DNA of 64,000 nucleotides. It comes from Leptospira noumeaensis. Lineage in GTDB: Bacteria; Spirochaetota; Leptospiria; Leptospirales; Leptospiraceae. Below, one piece after another: positions 52,174 to 60,993 of the stretch. The DNA is taken from the NCBI RefSeq assembly GCF_004770765.1, contig NZ_RQFK01000033.1, positions 310,001 through 374,000 on the forward strand, given 5' to 3'. Positions within the stretch are counted from its first letter, which is position 1. Each line of letters opens with the position of its first letter. Made by a program: the position numbers and the translations under genes. A model generated the notes under the pieces. The model was given only the letters and a program-made list of their open reading frames with translations, was not told where the DNA came from and ran no database searches.

Positions 52174-52962
52174 CTAAAACCGAAAGGTATTTGCTGGCGG
52201 TTCCGTCATTTGGGATTTTTTTAACTTAATTTGAATGAGGACATTTTCCTTTTCTGTATCCAAACTAATGACCTTGGTTAAAATTTCTTTTGGCGGATGA
52301 ATTTGTTCTGGTTTGGTTTTCACAAGAGCAATTGCCTTTAACCCACGTTTGGTACTAGAAAGTTCCAACCGGTCTAAATTCCCTTCTTTAAAAAAATATT
52401 CATATTCCCCATCTGGTTTGGTCAGGGCAATCCGAGAATCTGATGTATTGAATTTTGCTTTGGGATTTTGAATTTCATTCACATAAGTTCCTGTAAGGTA
52501 TTCGTAAATTACAGGGAAAGGAATTGCAAATTTTTTCTTTGTATTTGGATCCTCTATGAGTATGTCTCCCATAGGCAAAGTTTGGATTTCTTTTGAACTG
52601 GTTGGTTTGATTTGGATTTGGTTTGGATCGGCAATGAGTTCTGTAAACACGAGTCCAAAAAATGTATCCATCAATTGGATTTTAATCTGTTTGGATTCTT
52701 TGGAAAAGTATATCTTTCCATCCAAAGAAACATTGTCTTTTTTAGGGACAAAGGTTTGGATTTGCATAGAAAACTCTGACCTAAAACTCTGAAAATCAGT
52801 TTGTTTTCCTAAAATTTCTTTCAAAAGAGATTTGGATTCTCCCTCTTTTGCAGAAATGTATTTTCCTTTGTCACGACCAATAAAATTAGGATCTTCTACT
52901 TCTTGTGAAATACAAGAAAGGAAAAATGATAAAGTAAATAGGAGACTTACGATTTCTTTCAT
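52174..52962 (-). CDS. Putative LolA/LolB-fold lipoprotein
   Basis: A 262-residue probable lipoprotein (signal peptide ending in FFLSC, cysteine 17). After about 40 polar residues the body has an antiparallel beta pattern with alternating hydrophobics (FRSEFSMQIQTFVP, VSLDGKIYFSKESKQIKIQLM, MGDILIEDP) like LolA/LolB or DUF4292 lipoprotein-carrier folds. A role in lipoprotein or outer-membrane handling is inferred only from fold-like pattern. Its start overlaps the TPR gene stop by 4 bases. Confidence 0.55.
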   Translation of the reverse strand: MKEIVSLLFTLSFFLSCISQEVEDPNFIGRDKGKYISAKEGESKSLLKEILGKQTDFQSFRSEFSMQIQTFVPKKDNVSLDGKIYFSKESKQIKIQLMDTFFGLVFTELIADPNQIQIKPTSSKEIQTLPMGDILIEDPNTKKKFAIPFPVIYEYLTGTYVNEIQNPKAKFNTSDSRIALTKPDGEYEYFFKEGNLDRLELSSTKRGLKAIALVKTKPEQIHPPKEILTKVISLDTEKENVLIQIKLKKSQMTEPPANTFRF

Positions 52963-54959
52963 TCAGAAATTTCCTTTTGCAGTTTTTTGATTTTTGCTAA
53001 GAGGTCTTTACTTTGTTCTGCTTTTAATTTTGATTCAGAAAGTTTAAAGAACTGTAATGCATTTACGGGATCTTTTTTTGCCAAATACACATCACCTAAA
53101 TGTTCATAGATCACCGGATCTTCAAACCCTCTCTCCAGTGCCAAAGAGGCCGCAAAGTTTAAATGGAGAAGAGCGCGATTAAAATCTTTTTTTCTATACA
53201 ACACCCAACCCAAACTATCTTGGTAAGCAGGATTGTCTGGTTCAATGGAAATTGCTTGGTTTAAAAGTTTTGATGCTTCTTCTGGATTGATATCCTTTTC
53301 TGCATACAAATAACCCAAATAATTCATTGCATTCGAAGCATTGGGATTCAAAGAGATTGTGGTTTTTAAATCTGATTCTGTATCACTGAATTGTTTTAAT
53401 TTATCATAAGCCGTGGCACGATAAAAATAATAATTAAAATTTTTCGGATCCATTTTAATGGCTTCTGTAAAATCATTCACACTTTCTTTGTATTTAGAAA
53501 GTTGGAAATAGGCAAGGCCTCTCAAATAATAATGAGTTGGATTTGGATTTTCTTTTATGGTTTCAGATAAAATGGAAACAGATTCTGATTCTTTTTTTAA
53601 ATTTCCTTGAAGATACAAATAAGCCAAACGAAATCGCAATCGAAAACTTTTCTCCGTTTCCTTTGTTAGTCGCAAGGACTCTTTTGTGGACTTTATGGAA
53701 TGGTTCCAGAGGCCTAACATCTCTTGGCAGGAAGAAATCTTTTCATAATACAAAGATTTTTCTTCCCCAACATTTTCTTTAGATTCTAGTTTAGAAAGTC
53801 CCGACTTAAGAATTTTTTCTGCTGTTAGGTATTGTCTGTATTCATAAGCATACTGGGCTGTTTCTGCATTTAGAATTTCATAATCGGCGAGTTTTTCTTT
53901 TTCTGCGAGTTCCAAAAGAGCAATCCGAGGAGAAAGTCTTCCTGGGTTTTCTTGGATATAAGATCTTAGTTTGGTTTCCAGTCCTGTTTTTGATCCTGAA
54001 ATCAGTTTATCTAATAAAAAAACAATTCCCTCTTTCGGAATTTTTTTCTCTTTTTTTAGAGTGGCAAAGTAAACGGGGGCCATGTCCCGAGAATCCATAA
54101 AATAAATTTCAGCAAGCATATGCGAAGCATCAATGTCTCTTGGATTTTTTTCACGAATTTGTTCTAGATACATCCGGCAATGTTTAAAATCACCTAACAC
54201 AAAATAAATTTGAGCTAGTCGAAACAATACTTCCATATCGTTTTTATAACCGACAGTGTATTCCTGATATCGTTTGATTGCGATTTTTGGATGGTCTAAT
54301 TTATAATTGAGTTCACCCAGTGCTTTGGCAGTAAGATACTTGTACTTGGAATGAGTGTCCCTTCTTTCGATCACAAAAGAAAGAGCAGTATAATACAAAA
54401 TGGACTGGTTCCAAAGTTTCCGTTCAAAGTTGATATTACCAAGTAAGTATAAAAAGTCTGGATCGTTTGGAAATTGATGTAGGGAGTTTTCTAATACTTC
54501 TGATGCTTTGGCAAGCTCACCCTGGCGAATTCGAATCCTGGTTTGCAAAAGGACTTGGTCTTTGGAAACATCCTGTGATTTGTTTACCGCAATTTCTGAC
54601 CATTCCCAAGCTTTCTCCAAACTTCCAAGTTCCAAATAATTTAAGGCCAAGGTTTCTGCACTGAGAGCACTGGGTTCTTTTCCCACTTCTTTCAAACAGA
54701 GATGGTAAGAATCCAGGAAGGAAACCGAACGTTCAAAGGAAAGTTTGGATTCTTCTGGTTTCCGACGTTGGCTCGCCTGAAATCCATCCACTTGTTCGCG
54801 TAAGCCGCGTGAAAGAAGGAACTCTGCCGGCACGCCCGGTTCTAATGCGGAACATTCTTTGGATCTTGACCCAGACTCAGTGGCAAACAGAGAAAGTGAA
54901 AGAAAACAAAAGAAAACAAAGACGAAGGGGCGGTTTAAAGTTTTAATTGCTTGAAACAT
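52959..54959 (-). CDS. Secreted TPR-repeat protein
   Basis: A 666-residue protein with a signal peptide (FVFFCFLSLSLFATE) and many tetratricopeptide repeats across most of its length (YLLGNINFERKLWNQSI, YYLRGLAYFQLSKYKESV, YYFYRATAYDKLKQFSDTE, NYLGYLYAEKDINPEEA, YEHLGDVYLAKKDPVNAL). It is a periplasmic scaffold of unknown partners. It heads the minus-strand group with the LolA/LolB-like lipoprotein and CapA-like genes. Its start lies next to the divergent six-gene operon. Confidence 0.85.
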   Translation of the reverse strand: MFQAIKTLNRPFVFVFFCFLSLSLFATESGSRSKECSALEPGVPAEFLLSRGLREQVDGFQASQRRKPEESKLSFERSVSFLDSYHLCLKEVGKEPSALSAETLALNYLELGSLEKAWEWSEIAVNKSQDVSKDQVLLQTRIRIRQGELAKASEVLENSLHQFPNDPDFLYLLGNINFERKLWNQSILYYTALSFVIERRDTHSKYKYLTAKALGELNYKLDHPKIAIKRYQEYTVGYKNDMEVLFRLAQIYFVLGDFKHCRMYLEQIREKNPRDIDASHMLAEIYFMDSRDMAPVYFATLKKEKKIPKEGIVFLLDKLISGSKTGLETKLRSYIQENPGRLSPRIALLELAEKEKLADYEILNAETAQYAYEYRQYLTAEKILKSGLSKLESKENVGEEKSLYYEKISSCQEMLGLWNHSIKSTKESLRLTKETEKSFRLRFRLAYLYLQGNLKKESESVSILSETIKENPNPTHYYLRGLAYFQLSKYKESVNDFTEAIKMDPKNFNYYFYRATAYDKLKQFSDTESDLKTTISLNPNASNAMNYLGYLYAEKDINPEEASKLLNQAISIEPDNPAYQDSLGWVLYRKKDFNRALLHLNFAASLALERGFEDPVIYEHLGDVYLAKKDPVNALQFFKLSESKLKAEQSKDLLAKIKKLQKEISE

Positions 54960-54997
54960 CAGTAGATTCCGGCAAAGATCGGGAACAGGGACAATCC

Positions 54998-56254
54998 TTG
55001 AACCAAATCTTCCGAGAAAATTTAAAATACATCCTGGCTGTTCTCATCGTGTGGGCAATCACTTTCCCATGGATTCTGAGAAACAAGGACAATCTCCTAG
55101 CCAAATTCACCCTCGCCTACAATTCGTTTTTTGGTTATCCCAATCCTCGGATTGCACACCAACTCATCGCCAAAGGAGATGCGGTTCTCGAAGGTAGAAA
55201 GGAAGGGGGAACTGATGTCCTCCAAACCATAGGCCAATTCTTTAGTTCCGAGGATGGTGGTAAGGGCACCATCTTGCCGTTAGACTTAAACCTAATGGAA
55301 AAAGCATGTTTGTACTTTCGCAGTAAAGAACATGTTGAGGATCATTTTTTAGAACTCACTTGGAGAGAAAAAGCAAGTGAATGGGGATCTCCCCTCTTTC
55401 AAAAAATGGCTCCCCAAGGAGAACTCACCCTCGGCCCAAGTCCGAAAATTTATTGGAATTCTCATATCGACGCCGTTCTCACTGCACTTGACTACTACAA
55501 ACGCGCGTTACGTTTCTCAGGGCCAGAACTGATTGCTCCTAAAAAAATTGAATCGGTGGCCTGGGCGAGTTGTAGGCCGAGTGAGATCCTTCTTGGTTAT
55601 AAAACCCATATGTTGGAAACAGAAAACTTTGTCCTAAAAAAACTCACCGATTTAGAAAAAGTTCCGAGTGGACTCAGTGCGGTTCAAAAACGAAGTGTGG
55701 TTCTTTCTTCCATCAAACGAAGTGATTTTCCCGAAGTATCTGCAAATGACTACTTAGAATCACTACTCAGACAAATCCTACTTACCGGAATGAAAAACTT
55801 TTCACCGAGAGAAATGGATGATATTTATGAACGGATCCTTTATTTTGTCGGGGCCGATGAAAGAGAATACTTAAAATTCAAATTCCGCAGGGCCGAGTTA
55901 TTTTTCCAACTAGGATCAGAAGAAGGAATTTATTACAAACGTGCGGCATCTGAATTTAAGGAAGCGGCAAACATCCAACTCGCCTCTGAAATTGAAGACA
56001 TCAATGTACCGGCACTTCTTGTTCATGAATTTGAATCGAAAATGAGAGAAGCAGAATCCTATCACAAACTCAAAGAAAACTCAAAAAGTTTAGTGATTTT
56101 AGATGCCTTAAAACCAAAACTACGTAATGTCGATGAACGCAGTGTAGGTGGTAAAAAAGACGATATTTTGAAATCGTATCGCAAACTAACAAGATCCGTC
56201 CTTCGCAAACTGGGCCGGTATGAAGAAGCCGATGAAATCCCCTTTAACGAATGA
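54998..56254 (+). CDS. Membrane-anchored helical-repeat protein
   Basis: A protein of about 418 residues with one TM segment close to the N-terminus (ILAVLIVWAITFPWIL) and a long, helical, extracytoplasmic domain. TPR-like helical pairs occur near the end (RRAELFFQLGSEEGIYYKR, LKENSKSLVILDAL). No family is recognised. I chose the TTG at 54998, which has AGGGA upstream; an in-frame TTG at 54947 would overlap the divergent TPR gene start. It opens the six-gene operon, and its end overlaps the desulfurase gene by 35 bases. Confidence 0.65.
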   Translation: MNQIFRENLKYILAVLIVWAITFPWILRNKDNLLAKFTLAYNSFFGYPNPRIAHQLIAKGDAVLEGRKEGGTDVLQTIGQFFSSEDGGKGTILPLDLNLMEKACLYFRSKEHVEDHFLELTWREKASEWGSPLFQKMAPQGELTLGPSPKIYWNSHIDAVLTALDYYKRALRFSGPELIAPKKIESVAWASCRPSEILLGYKTHMLETENFVLKKLTDLEKVPSGLSAVQKRSVVLSSIKRSDFPEVSANDYLESLLRQILLTGMKNFSPREMDDIYERILYFVGADEREYLKFKFRRAELFFQLGSEEGIYYKRAASEFKEAANIQLASEIEDINVPALLVHEFESKMREAESYHKLKENSKSLVILDALKPKLRNVDERSVGGKKDDILKSYRKLTRSVLRKLGRYEEADEIPFNE

Positions 56255-57362
56255 TATAAAATATTTTGATTACAATGCCACTCACCCACCTTTTGCAGAA
56301 ATTTTGGAATCCTGTTTGGCAACTTATCTTTCTGGATTCTATAATCCATCGGGTATCACTCGTTATTCCTTAAAAAACCAAGGAAAAATAGAACAATCTC
56401 GAAAGTATTTTGCATCCATCACAAATGGGGAAGAAAAACAATTTGTTTTTTCGGCAACGGGAACAGAAGCAAACTACTTACTCATCCAAAGTTTAAGAAT
56501 CCTTTACCCAAATTTAGATTCTGTGATTGTTTCGCCTTTTGAACATTCCAGTTTGTATGCGGCTTTAGAATCTTTTGGATTTTCACAAGACGTCCTCTCC
56601 ACTGACAAAACGGGGATCATCCATTTACAAAACTTACAGGAAAAATTAAAATTAAATCCAAGACCTGTGATTTGCCTGTATGCAGGAAATGAAACAGGAG
56701 TGATCCAACCCGCTGAAGAAATTAAGAAACTCACAAAAGAATTTGGGCAATTGTTTTACAGTGATCTGATGCAAGGATTTGGAAAAATCGATGTACCATT
56801 TGGTTTGTTTGATGGTTATACTTTTTCTGGACATAAAATTGGAGCGGGAATGGGCGCCGCTGTCACTTACCTACCAAAAGTCCATCCCGACTTTCGAGTG
56901 TTTGGTGGTGGGAACCAAGAAAACGACCACAGAGCGGGAACAGAAAATACATTTGCGATTGAATCCATGCGCAAAGTTTCTGAATTCCAAAAAGAAAACT
57001 TAGAAGAAAAAAACAAACGTCTCTTAACTTACAGATCTCAAATCGAAAACGAATTGGAAAACTTAGGTTGCACCATCATTGCGAAAGATTCCAAAAGACT
57101 TCCGAATACAACGTTTCTGATTTTACCCATAGAGGAAGTGGACTTCTTTTTATTAGGAATGGAAGAAAAAGGAATATTGGTATCCACAGGTAGTTCTTGC
57201 AAATCAAGAGCTAGAGAAGCATCCAAATCTCTCCTTCATATGGGTTATACAAAAGAAGAAGCTTTACGTTCCATCAGAATCTCTACGGGATATTTCACAA
57301 CCGAGGAAGATATAAACTCACTTCTCCTGGCCTCAAGGGAACTCATCCAAAAGTTTCAGTAA
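56220..57362 (+). CDS. Cysteine desulfurase (class V aminotransferase fold)
   Basis: A 380-residue PLP enzyme of the NifS/IscS group that removes sulfur from cysteine as a persulfide. Seen motifs are YFDYNATHPP (N-terminal signature), PFEHSSL, AGNETGVIQPAEEI, the PLP lysine in FSGHKIGAGMG, GGGNQENDHRAGTEN and the mobile catalytic cysteine loop STGSSCKSRAREAS. No scaffold or Fe-S assembly gene is adjacent, so the sulfur acceptor is unknown. The ATG at 56220 or at 56232 may be the start. It lies 9 bases upstream of the CHAT gene. Confidence 0.9.
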   Translation: MKKPMKSPLTNDIKYFDYNATHPPFAEILESCLATYLSGFYNPSGITRYSLKNQGKIEQSRKYFASITNGEEKQFVFSATGTEANYLLIQSLRILYPNLDSVIVSPFEHSSLYAALESFGFSQDVLSTDKTGIIHLQNLQEKLKLNPRPVICLYAGNETGVIQPAEEIKKLTKEFGQLFYSDLMQGFGKIDVPFGLFDGYTFSGHKIGAGMGAAVTYLPKVHPDFRVFGGGNQENDHRAGTENTFAIESMRKVSEFQKENLEEKNKRLLTYRSQIENELENLGCTIIAKDSKRLPNTTFLILPIEEVDFFLLGMEEKGILVSTGSSCKSRAREASKSLLHMGYTKEEALRSIRISTGYFTTEEDINSLLLASRELIQKFQ

Positions 57363-57371
57363 ATCTGTTTT

Positions 57372-58715
57372 ATGAAATTACGAATCATTGCTAAATATTC
57401 CAGAGATGAATTTACAGATGGGGAATGCATTTGGGAAGAAAAACAAGATGATTTGGGAACTGTGGAACGAACCACGAAGTTTTCTGGAAAAGTTTTAAAT
57501 GAATTCCAAAAAGACTGGGCACAGTTTGTAGAAAGGGTACTGGCACAAAATCCTTCCAAAGAAGAATTCCTAGAAAAACTGGGGAAAAAAGCAGATAATT
57601 TAGAACAAATTGTATTTGGAAGGACACTCCCTTTTTGGCGAAATCCAAAACTGACTGGTTCCATCCAACTTCTCATTGATCCAGAATTTTCTCCTATCCC
57701 TTGGGAAATTCTACGTACACAAAAAGGATTTTTATTCCAAGATGAAAATTATAGGCGTGGGATACGAATTGATACCATCCAAAAAGAAAATACAAACAAA
57801 AACAATTCCATTTTACTCGTCTGTAATCCTGTAAAATCAAATCTGATTGCAACAGTCAATGAAGAATGTTCCAAACTATTCCCCATTTTAGAAACAAAAT
57901 TAAACCTTCGAATTCTGAAAGACGCTCACTTAACAAGAGTCAGTTTACTTGAAGAAATAGGTTCTGTAAGGTATTTACATTATGCGGGCCACACGGAAAA
58001 AAAAGGAATCCCAATAGGTGCCAATGATTTTCTTTATACCAAAGAAATAGCCGGACATTCATTTTCTAATTTAGAATTGGTGTTTTTTAATAGTTGTCAT
58101 TCTTCTTTTGATTCCATCGAACAAACAGGACTTACCACTAGTTTTTTAAATGCCGGAGCAAAAGAAGTCATAGGTTTTTTATTTCCCGTAGAAACAAATT
58201 TAGCTAAGTCCATTGGAATCAAATTTTGGGAATTATATATAAAGTCAAAAAACTCCCATCGCGCCTTGGGAAAAATTCGAAAAAGTTTATATGACGGTTC
58301 TTCCAAGGAAATCATAACAGCAATTAGTTTAGTCCACTTTTCAACGGAAGAACAAAAACGGAATACCAAAAGGCCAATTACCATAACAATTGTTTTGTTC
58401 GTTTTATTTTTTTGTATTGTCTTATTACGAGAGAAGAAAGAACCTATCAGGGTAGAGAATTTTGAGGTTTCCGAACCAAAATCGTTTCCAACAAAAAAAC
58501 GGAAAGAGGTATCAGTTTTACCGAAGGATCCTCTCCTGGAAAGAATCTCTCAATTAAAAAATTCTGAATTTCGCAAAATGGCTCTGCAGTTTTTAAAAAC
58601 CAAACACGAATTCCTAGATGATAATCAGAAAAAAGAACTATTAGAGTTCATTTTGTCTCAAAAAAGTTCCGAAGAAAAAATGTATTATGAATTCAAAACA
58701 AGGAGTGGCTTTTGA
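57372..58715 (+). CDS. Membrane-tethered CHAT-domain caspase-like protease
   Basis: A 447-residue protein with a CHAT (caspase HetF-associated with TPRs) domain at about 95-325. The catalytic dyad is visible: His207 in YLHYAGHTEKKG and Cys242 in LVFFNSCHSSF. The preceding SPIPWEILRT and following GAKEVIGFLFPV are typical of CHAT. A single TM segment (about 335-352) follows, then about 90 residues of charged, helical C-terminus. The protease domain probably faces the cytoplasm. Unlike many CHAT proteins it has no TPR array of its own. The next gene starts inside its stop (4-base overlap). Confidence 0.88.
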   Translation: MKLRIIAKYSRDEFTDGECIWEEKQDDLGTVERTTKFSGKVLNEFQKDWAQFVERVLAQNPSKEEFLEKLGKKADNLEQIVFGRTLPFWRNPKLTGSIQLLIDPEFSPIPWEILRTQKGFLFQDENYRRGIRIDTIQKENTNKNNSILLVCNPVKSNLIATVNEECSKLFPILETKLNLRILKDAHLTRVSLLEEIGSVRYLHYAGHTEKKGIPIGANDFLYTKEIAGHSFSNLELVFFNSCHSSFDSIEQTGLTTSFLNAGAKEVIGFLFPVETNLAKSIGIKFWELYIKSKNSHRALGKIRKSLYDGSSKEIITAISLVHFSTEEQKRNTKRPITITIVLFVLFFCIVLLREKKEPIRVENFEVSEPKSFPTKKRKEVSVLPKDPLLERISQLKNSEFRKMALQFLKTKHEFLDDNQKKELLEFILSQKSSEEKMYYEFKTRSGF

Positions 58716-59740
58716 AACCACTCAAAAAAGTTGTTAGTTTACTTACCTGCATTTCTTTTCCACTTTTGGCTCAGTGGTTTCCTCAGTCAAAATCCTTTGA
58801 CGAAGTTTGGAATTCTTACGATGCCCACCAAAATCTAATCAGCCAGGCTTATGGAATCCAAACTCGAGACATGATCCGAATGGAAACTCCAGAAGAAGAA
58901 CAAGATTTTTTATACTACCAAAAAAATTGCAATCATGTAGAAATCAAAGATCTAACCGAAATTTTACGTTATATTTCGTTTTATGATGCAATCCTCACAG
59001 TAAAACAATGCACCGAATCAAACAAAGAGGAATTCGTGCAGATCGAAAAACAAACTAAGAAAAAAATCTTTGATCTCATTGTTTTACCCAAATTAGAAAT
59101 CCTAGAAACAGAAATCTCAAACGAAGAACTCATTCCCATCATCACAGATTTGCGAAAAGAATGGGAAAAAACCATTTATATCTTTTCTAATTTGTATAAA
59201 CCCAATGAAGTTTTATTTTTAGGAAAAGAAAGAGAGTATACACTTGCGATCAATCGAGTTTTGTATTCTGAAATGCCTGAATCCAGAAGGAAAACCTTAA
59301 TTTTAAGGCTCCTTCAAGATATGAAAAATCATAACAAAAACACCTATCAATTGTTTTATTATTCGAAACAAAATCCTTGGTCTTCCGCAAATTTAAATGA
59401 AGAAAATTTAGAATCGAAAAAATATTTTATAAGTTTCCTTGAAGAATGGAAAATGGATCCAGAGTTTGATCCGGAAAAACTAACCTCACTAAAAGAATTC
59501 CAATCTTGTTTGGAAGAAATACCAAACACAAATCAGAAAATCAGAATATTGGGATTTTTTGGTTTTTTTAGTGACTACGGAAGGTTTACAACTAAAGACC
59601 AAACAAATTTTTCAAAATCCAACCAAACACGCGTCAGGTACATTCGACAAACATTATTCCGCTCCCACCATTTTCACCAAAGACTAGAAAATGTACTGAC
59701 ATCCTGTAAAAATTCCATCCAATCGATCAAAGAACTATGA
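58712..59740 (+). CDS. Uncharacterised secreted protein in CHAT operon
   Basis: A 342-residue protein with an N-terminal signal peptide (VVSLLTCISFPLLAQ). The mature part is mostly helical and charged, with several cysteines (KNCNHVE, VKQCTES, FQSCLEE, TSCKNSI) that could pair in the periplasm. No family is recognised. The start is a TTG overlapping the CHAT stop, with AGGAG upstream. Its stop overlaps the sigma factor ATG by 4 bases, so translation is coupled on both sides. Confidence 0.65.
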   Translation: MKPLKKVVSLLTCISFPLLAQWFPQSKSFDEVWNSYDAHQNLISQAYGIQTRDMIRMETPEEEQDFLYYQKNCNHVEIKDLTEILRYISFYDAILTVKQCTESNKEEFVQIEKQTKKKIFDLIVLPKLEILETEISNEELIPIITDLRKEWEKTIYIFSNLYKPNEVLFLGKEREYTLAINRVLYSEMPESRRKTLILRLLQDMKNHNKNTYQLFYYSKQNPWSSANLNEENLESKKYFISFLEEWKMDPEFDPEKLTSLKEFQSCLEEIPNTNQKIRILGFFGFFSDYGRFTTKDQTNFSKSNQTRVRYIRQTLFRSHHFHQRLENVLTSCKNSIQSIKEL

Positions 59741-60306
59741 GTGATGAGATTCGTAATTTAATCGATAGTTGCCTTCTCGGAAAAGGAGCGGCCTGGCAAG
59801 AGCTCATCAGAAGGTTCCATAGACTCATCATTGGTACTTGTGCCCACTATGTTCCTAGAGAAGAAATTACGGACACATCCCAACAAGTGTATCTCAAACT
59901 TACGGAAAATGATTACCATCTTCTCAGAAAGTTCAAAGGAGATAGTTTACCTGCATTTATTGTTTATTTAAGTGAAATTTCTAAAAATATAAGTATGTCT
60001 CAGACAAGATCCATTCGTCGGTATGAATATCGAGAGGGAATTTCTTTGGATTTGAGCATTGATATTTTGGATGAAAGGTTAACCCAAGAAGATGTATATT
60101 TTGCTTGGGAAGAAAAAAAGGAGTTCTACGACCTAATCGAAAATTTAGATGATACTCACAAAGAAATCCTCATCCTACGCCTCAAAGGATACAAATTCAA
60201 GGAAATTGCAGAAATCCTCGATGTTCCCCTAGGAACAGTCCTCGCTCGGGCCAATCGAGCCAAAGAAAAGATAAAAAAAATCCTTACAAAGGAAATAAAG
60301 CCTTAG
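59737..60306 (+). CDS. ECF-like RNA polymerase sigma factor
   Basis: A 189-residue sigma-70 family protein with regions 2 and 4 only, the extracytoplasmic-function layout. Region 2 spans about 15-90 (GAAWQELIRRFHRLIIGTC, VYLKLTENDYHLLRKF). Region 4 spans about 134-185 (DDTHKEILILRLKGYKFKEI, then DVPLGTVLARANRAKEKI), a clear helix-turn-helix that would read a -35 element. No membrane anti-sigma factor of the usual zinc type is adjacent. It overlaps the upstream secreted-protein gene (ATGA), and the 177-residue protein gene follows after 18 bases. Confidence 0.88.
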   Translation: MSDEIRNLIDSCLLGKGAAWQELIRRFHRLIIGTCAHYVPREEITDTSQQVYLKLTENDYHLLRKFKGDSLPAFIVYLSEISKNISMSQTRSIRRYEYREGISLDLSIDILDERLTQEDVYFAWEEKKEFYDLIENLDDTHKEILILRLKGYKFKEIAEILDVPLGTVLARANRAKEKIKKILTKEIKP

Positions 60307-60324
60307 CGGGGGGAAATAAATACT

Positions 60325-60858
60325 ATGGAACCAAAAGATCCGAATGAATTTATGAACCGACTCAAACTCAAAGAAGCCCTATACCTCATGTCTCAAGGGG
60401 AAGATGCGGACTCACCTACGGTGGATCGGATCTTAAAAACCGTTCTCCCTTCGGGCACAAATACCATACAGGTTTACTTACAATTCATCAAAGACGGATT
60501 AAAACTCCTCACAAGCGATTTGGCCCAGTCCAGTTTGGTCTCTCCAGAACTGGTTCTACGCGGCGTGGGGAATTCTGGTGGCGCATTTCGTGTCCACAGA
60601 CAGGTGGGAGGCAGGGATTTTGACTTTGTTTTCCAACCCAACGCCGAAAAAAACCAAGTTTTCCTTTCCGTGGAGGCATCCAACTGTGATCGGCTATCCG
60701 CAAAGCTCTTCTTGGACGGAGCTCCGGTAGAAACCCTTCAAAAACTGGGGAAACAATCCATGTTCGACTCACCGATCACCCTGGATTCCAGTCCGGAACT
60801 AGCCATTTTTGAATCTGGCAGAGAAATCGGCCGTTATCATTTTATGTTACAATCGTAA
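60325..60858 (+). CDS. Uncharacterised cytoplasmic protein after the sigma factor
   Basis: A 177-residue protein with no signal peptide or TM. The first 70 residues look helical (NRLKLKEALYLMSQGEDA, YLQFIKDGLKLLTSDL). The remaining part is beta-rich (GAFRVHRQVGGRDFDFVF, VFLSVEASNCDRLSAKLFL), Ig-like. It could be an anti-sigma factor, a CHAT substrate or an adaptor; no motif decides. The ATG follows a GGGGGG-rich ribosome site. It is the last gene before the terminator. Confidence 0.65.
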   Translation: MEPKDPNEFMNRLKLKEALYLMSQGEDADSPTVDRILKTVLPSGTNTIQVYLQFIKDGLKLLTSDLAQSSLVSPELVLRGVGNSGGAFRVHRQVGGRDFDFVFQPNAEKNQVFLSVEASNCDRLSAKLFLDGAPVETLQKLGKQSMFDSPITLDSSPELAIFESGREIGRYHFMLQS

Positions 60859-60916
60859 TTTTTTAAAGCCGGATGCAATAAAGTTGCCCCCGGTAGGCAT
60901 TAATCAAATGAGAAAC

Positions 60917-60934
60917 GTTCCTACTTTTAGGAAC
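60917..60934 (+). repeat. Short inverted repeat before the terminator
   Basis: A perfect 7-bp inverted repeat (GTTCCTA, loop CTTT, TAGGAAC) lies between the last gene of the CHAT operon and the main terminator. It has no immediate T-run, so it is not a classic terminator by itself. It could stabilise the 3' end. Confidence 0.4.
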
Positions 60935-60963
60935 ATACTTTCTTTTCCAAACTAGTTCACTCC

Positions 60964-60993
60964 AAAATCCCGACGAAAGTCGGGATTTTTTTT
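60964..60993 (+). terminator. Strong intrinsic terminator, possibly bidirectional
   Basis: An 11-bp stem (AAAATCCCGAC / GTCGGGATTTT) with a GAAA tetraloop is followed by a run of eight T residues. It terminates the plus-strand operon ending at 60858 and overlaps the ychF stop region. On the minus strand a shorter T-tract (four) follows the stem, so it may serve ychF as well. It is the clearest terminator in the window. Confidence 0.88.

Noticed and set aside
60917..60934. Second terminator upstream of the main one
   Set aside because: The stem is only 7 bp and no T-run follows directly, so I list it as an inverted repeat only.
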